From Actinomycetota bacterium (GTDB taxonomy: Bacteria > Actinomycetota > Actinomycetes > Nanopelagicales > Nanopelagicaceae), in the NCBI GenBank assembly GCA_026392815.1, contig JAPLBI010000045.1, positions 1 through 12,981 on the forward strand: DNA of 12,981 bases, read 5' to 3'. A program made the position numbers and the translations under genes. The notes below the pieces were generated by a model. The model was not told where the DNA came from and searched no databases. It saw nothing but the letters and a program-made list of their open reading frames with translations. Numbering within the stretch: the stretch's first letter is position 1; the number at the start of each line of letters is the position of its first letter. Shown one piece after another: positions 1 through 7,455 of the stretch.

Positions 1-2
1 AT

Positions 3-1133
3 TCAATTCAAATCGCGATCACCGTCTTAGTTATCGCCTGCCCATGCGCACTCGGTTTAGCAACTCCGGTTGCCTTACTTGTCGCATCAGGTCGCGGCGC
101 CGCTCGCGGAATCGTTCTGCGTCAGCCTCGTGCTTTGGAACTCGCACGCAAGGTCGATGTTGTTGTTCTCGATAAGACCGGAACGCTCACAACTGGCGTC
201 ATGAAGGTGCATGAGACAACGATTCCAACTAGCGCTCACAAAGTTCTGGGCGCTACCTATGCTGAATTTCTAAATGAGAAGACAATTCTTTCGACTGCGT
301 TATCGCTTGAACTAGCCAATGACCATCCGATCGCACAAGCGATCGCATCTCACGCGCTAGCCAATGGTGCAGTGCGTAAAGATGTTGTCGAATTTACCCA
401 GACTCCTGGTGCAGGAGTTGCGGGAAGAGTTTTAATTGGTGCCATCTCTCCAGTTGTTTTGATTGGAACACCTAAAGCAATCGCCCATAGCGCAACAACA
501 TTCGATCCAGGAATTGAATCTGCAATTAGCCGCGCCGAAGAATCAGGCCACAGCGTCTCAGTACTTGCCTGGGATGGCGTTGCAATCGCAGTCTTTGCAA
601 CTGGTGATCAGGTTAAAGCAGATGCCGCTGCAACCATCACCGCACTTATTGATAAGGGAATTACCCCTTGGTTAATAACTGGAGATAACGAAGAGAGCGC
701 TGGCGCAATTGCGCGCGCTGTAGGAATTAAGGGCGAGCATGTAATTGCCCGAGCGCTACCTGAGGAAAAACTTGATCGCATCAACGCTCTAAAGTCAGCG
801 GGCCACACTGTTTTGATGATCGGTGATGGCATCAACGATGCGGCAGCACTTGCGGCAGCAGATTTAAGTATGGCGATGGGAACTGGTACAGATTCTGCGA
901 TCTCATCTGCAGATATAACTTTGATGCGCCCTGAGTTAATGAGCGTTGTCGATGCGCTCAATTTATCTAAGCGTACGCTTAAAACGATCAAGGTTAACTT
1001 GGGATGGGCATTTGCCTACAACGTAATTGGGATTCCAATCGCTGCAGCAGGCGCTTTAACGCCGATGTATGCAGCAGGTGCCATGGCGATTAGCTCGCTA
1101 TTTGTAGTGACTAATTCGTTAACTATTAAATAG
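3..1133 (+). CDS. Copper-type (P1B) heavy-metal-transporting P-type ATPase, C-terminal part, 5' end outside window
   Basis: ATP-driven export of a soft metal, most likely Cu+, across the cytoplasmic membrane. The reading frame is open from the window edge, so the N-terminal metal-binding domain and first helices are missing. Visible in order: the transmembrane metal site ACPCALGLATPVAL (CPC motif, codons from about position 36), the phosphorylation motif DKTGTLT (Asp codon at 171), a DHPIAQ motif equivalent to the P1B HP motif of the nucleotide-binding domain, TGDN, the hinge GDGINDAAAL, and a last membrane pair containing YN and MAISS (the MxxSS signature of Cu+ ATPases). All catalytic motifs are intact. 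The TTG at 135 is in frame but inside conserved sequence, so it is not the true start. It is convergent with the next gene, with 5 bp between the stop codons. CPC together with YN and MxxSS points to the CopA/CtpA/CtpV group; the exact metal is inferred. Confidence 0.93.
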   Translation, partial: SIQIAITVLVIACPCALGLATPVALLVASGRGAARGIVLRQPRALELARKVDVVVLDKTGTLTTGVMKVHETTIPTSAHKVLGATYAEFLNEKTILSTALSLELANDHPIAQAIASHALANGAVRKDVVEFTQTPGAGVAGRVLIGAISPVVLIGTPKAIAHSATTFDPGIESAISRAEESGHSVSVLAWDGVAIAVFATGDQVKADAAATITALIDKGITPWLITGDNEESAGAIARAVGIKGEHVIARALPEEKLDRINALKSAGHTVLMIGDGINDAAALAAADLSMAMGTGTDSAISSADITLMRPELMSVVDALNLSKRTLKTIKVNLGWAFAYNVIGIPIAAAGALTPMYAAGAMAISSLFVVTNSLTIK

Positions 1134-1138
1134 TTAAA

Positions 1139-1630
1139 TTACTTGAGTCGGAAAGTTGGGTACTCGTCAGTTACGAGTAGCAACATGTAACCCTGCACGC
1201 GATTCCAGTAAGCGAATGAGCCGAGCACAATTTCACCAGCCCATGCTGGGTACTTTCCGCGCTTTAGCTTTGCGCCACCTTCAACATCAGGGAAGATGAT
1301 CGCAACGTTTGGATTGCGCTCGATTGATGGATAGTCATCGTTGAGTAAGAAGAGGTATGCGAATACGCGGGTTCCGAGTTCAAGAACGGCATGATTGAAA
1401 GTTAGAACAAAGCTTGGATATTTCTTGCGGAACAGAAGTGCAAGAACTGTTGGGATAAATACAACGCCTGCTGCGCCAATTCCAGTATCTGATCCTTCAC
1501 TCCAAGTAGAAGTCGAGAAGGTTGCCAAGAAGATAAAGGCGGGGGCAACCAATATGCCGCGCCAGAAGACGGTATTGCGATTTCGCCCTGTATGTAAAAC
1601 CTTGATTGTTGTAGTTACTTGGTTAGTCAC
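1139..1630 (-). CDS. Small membrane protein with two DUF4389-like motifs
   Basis: Function unknown. The 163-residue protein has two N-terminal hydrophobic helices (about residues 21-40 and 50-67), then two copies of a short pattern typical of DUF4389 proteins as I remember them: an aromatic/hydrophobic helix with R-V-x-x-Y-x-x-L-L followed by D-x-YP. The copies are at about 78-102 (ending LLNDDYPS) and 131-160 (ending LLVTDEYPTF). The GTG start lies 18 bp after the initiator tRNA on the same strand, with a GAGG-type ribosome-binding site about 8 nt upstream, so it is probably co-transcribed with the tRNA. The end is convergent with the copper ATPase gene. The family name is tentative; the membrane topology and the repeated motif are seen directly. 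Confidence 0.75.
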   Translation of the reverse strand: MTNQVTTTIKVLHTGRNRNTVFWRGILVAPAFIFLATFSTSTWSEGSDTGIGAAGVVFIPTVLALLFRKKYPSFVLTFNHAVLELGTRVFAYLFLLNDDYPSIERNPNVAIIFPDVEGGAKLKRGKYPAWAGEIVLGSFAYWNRVQGYMLLLVTDEYPTFRLK

Positions 1631-1645
1631 AATCGGACCTCAATC

Positions 1646-1722
<77 letters not shown>

Positions 1723-1733
1723 TCGGAAGTGTC

Positions 1734-1762
1734 AGTCTAAAGGGTGGGCAAGTAATAGCCAA
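1734..1762 (-). promoter_or_regulatory. Promoter of the initiator tRNA
   Basis: On the minus strand TTGGCT (1757-1762) is followed, after exactly 17 nt, by TAGACT (1734-1739). The -10 hexamer ends 11 nt before the first tRNA base, giving a transcription start a few nucleotides upstream of the mature 5' end. Both hexamers are good housekeeping-sigma matches, and this is the best -35/-10 pair seen in the window. It probably also serves the DUF4389-like gene downstream. Confidence 0.7.
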
Positions 1763-1765
1763 ATC

Positions 1766-1791
1766 CGCTTAATTAATGGTTAATTAAAGCG
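1766..1791 (-). other. AT-rich inverted repeat after the UPF0182 gene
   Basis: CGC-TTAATTAA-tgg-TTAATTAA-a-GCG forms a hairpin with two perfect 8-bp TTAATTAA arms, flanking GC pairs and a 3-nt loop. It sits 10 bp after the native stop codon of UPF0182 and just upstream of the tRNA promoter. No run of T follows on the minus strand, so it is not a typical intrinsic terminator. It may stabilise the 3' end of the operon transcript or be a protein-binding palindrome. Confidence 0.4.
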
Positions 1792-1800
1792 ATAAAGAAA

Positions 1801-1979
1801 TTACTTACGTCCTTCAGCAGCGATTGCAGCGGCAAGTGCAGCCTTTAAGCGATCTTGTGCGCGACCGTAAGCTGCGAAATCGCCCTTAGCGAGTGCGGTA
1901 TTACCGTCGGCAAGTGCTTGTCTTGCGTTTTGCAACGCTGACTTTAGATCATCAGATGCGTTATTGGTTGTTGATGTGA
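1801..1979 (-). pseudogene. Out-of-frame native C-terminal tail of UPF0182
   Basis: Codons on the minus strand from the end of the duplication to the TAA at 1801-1803 read TSTTNNASDDLKSALQNA and go on to KGDFAAYGRAQDRLKAA and IAAEGRK: 58 residues of Ala-rich, charged helix. Actinobacterial UPF0182 proteins typically end in such a tail (LxxALxxAxxALxxGxxALxxGDxxAYGxAQ), so this is the true end of the neighbouring large gene. It is now one frame away. Removing one 41-bp unit of the adjacent duplication joins it in frame exactly (codon phase 0 becomes phase 1). It has no start codon or ribosome-binding site of its own. Confidence 0.85.
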
Positions 1980-4652
1980 CCGGTGCTCCTGATGAAGAAG
2001 TTCCTGAGTTACCACCATAACCGGTGCTCCTGATGAAGAAGTTCCGGAGTTACCACCAAATACTTGATCAAGGGCGCCCTTAAGTGAGCTATCGAATCCA
2101 ATTACATCACCGAAAGATACGAGAACTTTCTGTAGTAATGGATATGCAGCAGTGTTTGAAGTTGCTCGCACATAGACAGGTTGTACGTAGAGAAGACCTC
2201 CACCGACTGGCAGTGTTAACAAGTTTCCAAGTACAACATCTGATCCACCTTGGCGGAGCAAGGAGAGCGAGTTAGCAACTTCAGGTTTTGCTTCGAAGTT
2301 AGATGCAACTTGTGAAGGACCTGCCACGTTTGTGCTTCGTGGTAATTGCAGAACAGTGATCTTGCCGTAATTAGGACCGTTATTTGAATCAACAACAGCG
2401 AATGCGGAAAGGTTTTCACGTCCACCACGTGGAACGAATGGCGTGGTTAAAGTAAATGTAGGTTTATCTGAACCTGGCATTTCTAGAGTCATGTAGTACG
2501 GAGGTTGCGCACCGGCGTTGGCTCCGAATGTAGAAGGATCACGTGGCACGCGCCAGAAATCTTGTCCACCGTAGAAGGCAGCGGCAGTTTGTACGTGATA
2601 CGAGCTAAGTACATCGCGTTGTACACGGAACATATCTTCCGGATAGCGGATGTGCTCGAGAAGTTCTTTAGACATCTTGCTCTTTGGGGTAACTGTATTT
2701 GGGAAGGCCTTCATCCAGGTCTTTAGGACTGGATCCTTCTCATCCCATTGGTAAAGAACAACTGTGCCGTCATAGGCGTCAACAGTGGCCTTAACCGAGT
2801 TACGGATGTAGTTAATATTCTGATTTCGCTGCGCAGTAACTGCTGCAGAGTTTGTGGTTAGAGCATCTGTAGTTGCTGCTCCGAGTGCTGTGGTCTGTGA
2901 ATATGGGTAACCAGAGCTAGTTGTGTATCCGTCGATGATCCATTGAATCTTGCCATCTACGATCGCTGGGTATGGATCTCCATCAATAGTTAGCCATGGC
3001 GCAACTTTGGCAACGCGATCACGTGGTGAACGGTTGTAGAGAATCTTTGATTCTGAGTTGATCAAACTTGAAAGAACGATGCGCTGTTCTTGATATTGAA
3101 TTGCGAAGAGCAATTTCTTAAAGAGGCCGCCCATTGGGACGCCACCCTTACCTGTATATGTGTAGTTCTTCTGTCCATTTGCTGAAGCATCATCTGGATA
3201 GTCGAATTCAACAGGAGTATCAGTCTTTGGTCCGCCGATGATTGAGTAATCAGGAACGTTCTCACCGAAGTAAACGCGTGGTTGGAACTTTCCAAGACCG
3301 GTTGTTGGAGGAAGATCTCCAACTAGGAAGTTTGGCTTGCCATCGGCATCAACGGTATTTCCAAATGCAGATACAAAACCGAAACCGTGGGTGTAAACCA
3401 AGTGATCGTTAATCCAGTTACGGCTTGGGTTACCTTCGATATTTAGCTCGCGAACCGCAACAACAGCATCGCGTTGTACACCGTTAACTGTGTAACGATC
3501 GATATCGAGTGATTCTGGGAATGAGTAGTAAGGCTTGATCTGCTGTAGTTGCCGGAACGTTGCAGAGAGAACGTTTGGATCCATCAAACGAATATTTGCA
3601 ATGGTCGCGGCATCATTTGCTAGCTGACCTGAATTTGTAGAAACAGTTGCTTGGTAATCCTTCATCTCAACGCCGGCAATGCCGTAGGCATCGCGGGTGG
3701 CATCGATATTGCGCTGAATATAAGGGGCTTCCTTAGATGATTCAGATGGCTTTACCTGGAACTGTTGAACCGCACCTGGGTAAACACCTGCGATAAGAAC
3801 TGAAGCGCCAACCATGAGCGCGGTACCTGCTGCAGGAAGTAGCCATGATTTGCGGACAATATTTGCAAAGAAGAGAAGTGAACAGATAACTGCAATCGCC
3901 GCCAAGATTGATTTGGCTGGAAGAGTTGCATTTACATCGGTATAGGTAAGGCCGGTGATCAATCTGCTCTCTTTAAGTGCGAGTGCAAAGCGATCGAAGT
4001 AGTAAGCAACGGCCTTCAAGAGAACGATTAAGCCAAGTAGAACAGAAAGCTGAACGCGAGCAGCAACTGTTGTGCGCTCTTGTGGAACCTGCGGACGAAT
4101 TCCACCGTAGAGGTAGTGCACTGCAGCACTTGCCAAAGTTGCCAAAATTAAAGTTGAAATTCCCCAACCGATAAGTGTTTGAAAGAACGGTAGGCGGAAT
4201 GCGAAGAAGGAGATATCGAGGCCGAATTGCGGATCTTGAACACCAAACTCTGTTGAGTTGCTAAAGAGCAACCATGAGCCCCAAAGATTTGAGGCACTTG
4301 TTCCACCGAAGTAGAAGAGAACTAAAACAATTCCGGCAAAGACTAGTTTGCGGATTGGATCGATCGTTGCGCGGTAGCGCTCTAGGTTGTCGGCTTCAAC
4401 CGAGGTTGGAACGTAAAAGGGGCGACGACGAAATGCTAGATAAATATTTAGCGAAATTATTAAGGATGTTAGAAGACCGGCGATTACAAAGAGCGCGACC
4501 TTCGTTGTTAGGACAGTTGACCATACGCCAGTGAAGCCAACTGAGTTGAACCAGAGCCAATCAACATAGAAACCACTTAACGCAACAAGTGCGCCAGTAA
4601 TAACTGCCAGAATAGTTAGGGTAATTGCTAGCGGGCTTGGCTTTTTCATCAT
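1944..4652 (-). CDS. UPF0182 family large membrane protein, C-terminus frameshifted
   Basis: Conserved actinobacterial membrane protein of unknown function (M. tuberculosis Rv3193c is the homologue I recall). About seven hydrophobic helices lie in the first 290 residues (near 11-30, 50-70, 103-118, 150-180, 203-220, 250-265 and 273-292), followed by roughly 590 residues that should lie outside the membrane and include LVYTHGFGFVSAFGN and GLGKFQPRVYFGE. Homology is good to about residue 878 (SGTSSSGAPV). The last 24 residues (from MVVTQELLHQ) are out-of-frame translation of a duplicated 41-bp unit; the native protein would be about 936 residues. Two ATGs are possible, at 4652 and 4649. An AGGAG lies 1 nt before the first and 4 nt before the second, so 4649 may be the real start. 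Both overlap the stop codon of the protease gene upstream, which suggests translational coupling. Confidence 0.93.
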   Translation of the reverse strand: MMKKPSPLAITLTILAVITGALVALSGFYVDWLWFNSVGFTGVWSTVLTTKVALFVIAGLLTSLIISLNIYLAFRRRPFYVPTSVEADNLERYRATIDPIRKLVFAGIVLVLFYFGGTSASNLWGSWLLFSNSTEFGVQDPQFGLDISFFAFRLPFFQTLIGWGISTLILATLASAAVHYLYGGIRPQVPQERTTVAARVQLSVLLGLIVLLKAVAYYFDRFALALKESRLITGLTYTDVNATLPAKSILAAIAVICSLLFFANIVRKSWLLPAAGTALMVGASVLIAGVYPGAVQQFQVKPSESSKEAPYIQRNIDATRDAYGIAGVEMKDYQATVSTNSGQLANDAATIANIRLMDPNVLSATFRQLQQIKPYYSFPESLDIDRYTVNGVQRDAVVAVRELNIEGNPSRNWINDHLVYTHGFGFVSAFGNTVDADGKPNFLVGDLPPTTGLGKFQPRVYFGENVPDYSIIGGPKTDTPVEFDYPDDASANGQKNYTYTGKGGVPMGGLFKKLLFAIQYQEQRIVLSSLINSESKILYNRSPRDRVAKVAPWLTIDGDPYPAIVDGKIQWIIDGYTTSSGYPYSQTTALGAATTDALTTNSAAVTAQRNQNINYIRNSVKATVDAYDGTVVLYQWDEKDPVLKTWMKAFPNTVTPKSKMSKELLEHIRYPEDMFRVQRDVLSSYHVQTAAAFYGGQDFWRVPRDPSTFGANAGAQPPYYMTLEMPGSDKPTFTLTTPFVPRGGRENLSAFAVVDSNNGPNYGKITVLQLPRSTNVAGPSQVASNFEAKPEVANSLSLLRQGGSDVVLGNLLTLPVGGGLLYVQPVYVRATSNTAAYPLLQKVLVSFGDVIGFDSSLKGALDQVFGGNSGTSSSGAPVMVVTQELLHQEHRSHQQPITHLMI
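1980..2061. repeat. 41-bp tandem duplication inside the UPF0182 gene
   Basis: Units 1980-2020 and 2021-2061 match at 38 of 41 positions. Over the first 38 bases the only difference is T at 2005 against G at 2046; the remaining two differences are in the last three bases. The unit encodes the Gly/Ser-rich linker GGNSGTSSSGAP before the C-terminal tail. As 41 is 2 modulo 3, the extra copy shifts the frame and truncates the protein. Confidence 0.97.
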
Positions 4653-5461
4653 GCTCCTAAGTTAGCGCACCCTCGCGGGTCTTCCGAATTGAACGCGGCC
4701 ATAGCCTCTTTTAGGCTGCGAACCGCTGCAACTTTAATCCCAGATGGAATTGTCGCAAGATTTGGTGCAAGGTCTTTGCAATTGGCCTCTGGAACAAGGA
4801 TGAGAGTTGCGCCAGCCTTCTTTGCCGCCAAAATTTTCTCAGCAACTCCCCCGATACTTCCCACTTTTCCAGCGCTATCAATTGTTCCTGTCACTGCAAC
4901 GCTCTTGCCCTGCAAAATACTCTCGTTCGTAAGTAGCTCGATAATTCCGATTGCAAAGGCGAGCCCGCCACTTGGACCACCGGTCTTAGCAAGTGAAATT
5001 TCCAGATCACTTGGTTTAATAGAAACTGCTGAAGATTGCGGGTAATTCGCTTTGAGATATTCCAGCGCCACCGATTTAGCAACAACCTGCGAGTCAACCA
5101 TCTCAGACTTTGCAATCGCTTTCTCTGCTTCCGCACTTCGGCCATCTTTATAAAATAGCGATCTCGGCATTACCGCATATTCACTCTTCATCCAAGAGTA
5201 AAGAAGTTCAACTCCAGTTACATATGCCGATGGGTTGGTGATCAGAATTGAGAGCAGATAAAGGTTCCCATCGCTGGGATAAATCTTGAGCGATGCCGGC
5301 GCCGACTTAGAGAGAGTTATCGTCTTAACTTCAGCCTTTTGATCTAAAACATTCTGCGCATTTCCAGGCATTAAAACTACAAATGGAAGGGGGGCAAGAA
5401 AGGCGGTACCGAAGAAAATGGCTAGAACAAGGGATGTGGTGCGAGGAAGTCGAACGGTCAC
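4649..5461 (-). CDS. YlbL-like membrane-anchored Lon-domain (S16) serine protease lacking the PDZ domain
   Basis: Predicted envelope-facing protease with one N-terminal membrane anchor (about residues 9-31, followed by MPGNAQNVLD). Residues 40-125 match the pre-PDZ region of YlbL proteins (TNPSAYVTGVELLYSWM, then AVMPRSLFY and EMVDSQ). The Lon proteolytic domain runs from about 147 to the end: catalytic Ser164 in TGGPSGGLAFAIG and Lys209 in GGVAEKILAAKKAGA, 45 residues apart, plus VTGTIDSAGKVGSIGG. Both members of the Ser-Lys dyad are present. YlbL relatives are about 340 residues with a PDZ domain between these parts; here only some 22 residues link them, so the substrate-recognition domain is missing. 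The GTG start has no clear ribosome-binding site and lies 5 bp after the preceding gene, suggesting coupling. Its stop overlaps the UPF0182 start. M. tuberculosis Rv3194c is the syntenic equivalent. Confidence 0.9.
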   Translation of the reverse strand: MTVRLPRTTSLVLAIFFGTAFLAPLPFVVLMPGNAQNVLDQKAEVKTITLSKSAPASLKIYPSDGNLYLLSILITNPSAYVTGVELLYSWMKSEYAVMPRSLFYKDGRSAEAEKAIAKSEMVDSQVVAKSVALEYLKANYPQSSAVSIKPSDLEISLAKTGGPSGGLAFAIGIIELLTNESILQGKSVAVTGTIDSAGKVGSIGGVAEKILAAKKAGATLILVPEANCKDLAPNLATIPSGIKVAAVRSLKEAMAAFNSEDPRGCANLGA

Positions 5462-5466
5462 GAGAT

Positions 5467-5733
5467 TTAGTCGCTGGTACTTGAGCCCGCAGGTGCGCCA
5501 TCGGAAGATGGGTCAGTTAATTCATCTAATTCATCAGTGTTCGCTGCAGTGTTTGTAGTTATCTCAGCGGCGCGGAAGGAGTCTTGAAAGCGTTGAAATT
5601 GGCCGACAGAGCGGGTGGTTTCAGATTCAAACTTTGATTTAAATTGGGTAACCCATACGACATAGCCAAGTGCGCCAAGCAGGCCTGCGAGCGGAATTAC
5701 CCACCAGATGAGAGCCGTGAAAGCGTTGGACAT
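5467..5733 (-). CDS. Small single-pass membrane protein with acidic tail
   Basis: I do not recognise this 88-residue protein. It begins MSNAFTALIWWVIPLAG, with one hydrophobic helix (about 6-28), then a basic and polar stretch likely to be cytoplasmic (FKSKFESETTRSVGQFQRFQ) and an acidic, Ser/Thr-rich disordered end (DELDELTDPSSDGAP). The ATG at 5733 was chosen because the open frame further upstream has no signal-like or conserved sequence and would run into the divergent gene. TAGGCT ends 7 nt before this ATG and could be a -10 box for a nearly leaderless mRNA. It is first in the operon with the YlbL-like protease and UPF0182, so a role as a small partner of those membrane proteins is possible but is only inferred from position. 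Confidence 0.7.
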   Translation of the reverse strand: MSNAFTALIWWVIPLAGLLGALGYVVWVTQFKSKFESETTRSVGQFQRFQDSFRAAEITTNTAANTDELDELTDPSSDGAPAGSSTSD

Positions 5734-5824
5734 GTTAGATAGCCTAGCGCCTGCGGGAAGGAATTTCGCACCCAAGGTGTTGTAGGTAAAACAAGATAGA
5801 AGTAACAGAGAATGGAGTCGGATT

Positions 5825-7174
5825 GTGGCCGGTTTTGGTTTTACTCCCGATGATCCCAACGATCCCAATAACTCTGGCCGTCCCGATTTCGAAGCGATGA
5901 TGCGTCAGATGCAAGAACAGATGAAGGCGCAATTTGAACAACTTGGAATCAATCCTGCAGGGTTTGTAAATCCTTTCACTTCTCTCTTTTCGCAAGTTGG
6001 AAAAACCAATAGCGGTAAAGATGGAGAAGAAGTCCTCTCGATTACAACGGCAAGGGATACCGCTACTAAATTTGTAAAAGTGCAAGGGTTGAAACCACTT
6101 GGAACGAAAGATGTTTCGGTAGTTGAAAACGCCTTTGAAATTTCAGAGCTCTGGCTAAATGAAGCGACTTCATTTCCGGCATCCACTCATGCGCCAATGG
6201 CGGTAAGCAGAATGGATTGGGTTCTTGAAACTATGCCTGGATGGCATAAGACCATTGAGCCGCTTGCTGCTGGTTTATCTTCAGCAATTTCCGATCTAAT
6301 GGATCAAGCGATGAACGCACAGGCTGCCGATCCGGAGCAGGGCCAGCCGCCGATCGAGATGATCACTGCGATGTTGCGCTCCTTTATCGGCACCATGATC
6401 GCAACTCAACTGGGGCAGTCGATTGGCACCTTAGCCACCAGCGTTACCGGCGCCCACGACGTTGGCCTGCCGCTACTAGATCCCGCCCGCGCCATTGTTA
6501 TTCCAGAAAATATTGAGAATTGGGCAGTTGATTTAGAGATCGCTAAATCTGAAGTCTTTATCTTTCACGCTCTACGCGAAGGCGCAGTAGCTCGTTTATT
6601 TGCGCATAACCCTTGGCTAGTTTCATATATTCAAAGCGCGGTTGTGGAATATGGAAAATGTATTCATATTGATATCGATGCTATTCAACGCCAGGCGCAA
6701 GAGGCTTTTGAAGGTATGCAAGCAAATATGCCTGAAGGCGCTGGCGAAGGAGAAGCGATTTCCTTTGCTTTAGATAATGGAATTTTTACACCTGAAGAAT
6801 CACCGGCGCAGAAGAGTGCGCTGTTAAAACTGGAAACTGTTTTGGCGCTAATCGATGGTTGGACTGATGAAGTTGTTTCACTTGCTGCTGGAGATCGAAT
6901 TCCGAGTATCGAACAACTCCGCGAATCACATCGACGTCGTCGCGCTTCTTCATCACCTGCGCAACAGTTATTCTCATCGATGCTTGGTCTGCAAGTTTCG
7001 CCAAAGCTAACTCGCGAGGCGAGCGCTTTCTGGAAGAAGATCCGTGAAGTAAAGAGCGTTGGCGAGCGCGATCAAATCTGGAGCGGGTTACTTCCAACCG
7101 CTGATGATTTATTAGATCCTGAGAAGTTCCTGACAAGTACATCTATTCCAGATGATCTCTCGGGTTTGCTCTAG
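5825..7174 (+). CDS. DUF2342 / zinc-dependent-metalloprotease-like protein (Rv3195 type), degenerate metal motif
   Basis: Conserved actinobacterial protein annotated as a putative hydrolase or zinc-dependent metalloprotease; its biochemical role is unknown to me. Visible: an N-terminal Asp/Pro/Asn-rich segment and Met/Gln-rich helix (residues 1-40), a central helical core with LRSFIGTMIATQLGQSIG (about 184-201), HALREGAVARLFAHNPWL (about 248-265), LALIDGWTDEVV (340-351) and the family C-terminus with RRRRASSSPAQQLF and LLPTADDLLDP. Close relatives, as I remember them, have REAAHxRLF where HExxH occurs in the wider family; here the remaining His is Val (REGAV), so zinc binding at this site is doubtful. 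The GTG start has GGAG 8 nt upstream. Divergent from the protease operon, as in M. tuberculosis. Length (449) is normal. Confidence 0.85.
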   Translation: MAGFGFTPDDPNDPNNSGRPDFEAMMRQMQEQMKAQFEQLGINPAGFVNPFTSLFSQVGKTNSGKDGEEVLSITTARDTATKFVKVQGLKPLGTKDVSVVENAFEISELWLNEATSFPASTHAPMAVSRMDWVLETMPGWHKTIEPLAAGLSSAISDLMDQAMNAQAADPEQGQPPIEMITAMLRSFIGTMIATQLGQSIGTLATSVTGAHDVGLPLLDPARAIVIPENIENWAVDLEIAKSEVFIFHALREGAVARLFAHNPWLVSYIQSAVVEYGKCIHIDIDAIQRQAQEAFEGMQANMPEGAGEGEAISFALDNGIFTPEESPAQKSALLKLETVLALIDGWTDEVVSLAAGDRIPSIEQLRESHRRRRASSSPAQQLFSSMLGLQVSPKLTREASAFWKKIREVKSVGERDQIWSGLLPTADDLLDPEKFLTSTSIPDDLSGLL

Positions 7175-7188
7175 TACTTCAGAATTAG

Positions 7189-7275
7189 TTAAGAAAAGAA
7201 AAGCGAAGTCCCCGGGCGCACATTCATATATCTGCCTTCCCCTTGCAGATATAGAACGGTTATCCGAGGACTTCG
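7189..7275 (-). ncRNA. Candidate small structured RNA (two-stem element with T-rich tail)
   Basis: Two nested perfect inverted repeats lie between co-directional genes. The outer stem has 12 pairs: CGAAGTCCCCGG at 7204-7215 with CCGAGGACTTCG at 7264-7275 (one G-U when read on the minus strand). The inner stem has 9 pairs: TATATCTGC at 7227-7235 with GCAGATATA at 7245-7253, closing a 9-nt loop. An internal loop of 10 and 11 nt separates them. Strand is inferred: on minus, the outer stem is followed directly by CTTTTCTTTTCTT, like an intrinsic terminator, and the apical loop reads AAGGGGAAG. On plus, no T-run follows and the loop is C-rich (CTTCCCCTT). I could not match it to tRNA, SRP RNA or 6S RNA. 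It could instead be a 3'-end structure for the upstream gene. Confidence 0.45.
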
Positions 7276-7323
7276 TAAGCGCAACTTATGACCAAAAGTG
7301 CCGAGAATCAAATAAATAGAGAT

Positions 7324-7351
7324 TTGACACACCCATTAATTACCTTGTAAT
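7324..7351 (+). promoter_or_regulatory. Promoter of the YgjP-like metallopeptidase gene
   Basis: A perfect TTGACA (7324-7329) is followed after 16 nt by TGTAAT (7346-7351), five of six matches to the -10 consensus. Transcription would start near 7358, leaving a 5' leader of about 100 nt before the ATG at 7456. The leader contains AAGGAG (7425-7430) and an overlapping short frame from the ATG at 7443. Together with the structured element at 7189-7275 it accounts for the gene-free interval 7175-7455. Confidence 0.6.
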
Positions 7352-7455
7352 GAGCGTTTGATTCATCGCAAATCTCTCAACACGTACTTGAGATTTTGCG
7401 GATAGATAAGTTAATTTCGATTCGAAGGAGTACTTTTTCCATATGGAGTTTCAAA

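Noticed and set aside
608..991. 127-codon open frame opposite the copper ATPase gene
   Set aside because: Shadow of a clearly conserved gene; low-complexity Ser/Ala/Ile composition and no ribosome-binding site.
1980..2061. Tandem repeat as a CRISPR or attachment site
   Set aside because: Only two directly adjoining copies inside a coding sequence, with no spacers and no integrase or cas gene nearby.
5734..5868. Longer start for the one-TM protein at 5868
   Set aside because: The extension would overlap the divergent DUF2342 gene start, and the ATG at 5733 directly precedes the membrane helix.
7204..7275. tRNA, SRP RNA or 6S RNA in the 7.2 kb intergenic structure
   Set aside because: No cloverleaf or TTCRANY loop, no SRP core with its GGAA-type tetraloop context, and too short for 6S RNA.
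7396..7455. TTG start for the YgjP-like protein
   Set aside because: No ribosome-binding site and a non-conserved extension; ATG 7456 has GGAG at good spacing.
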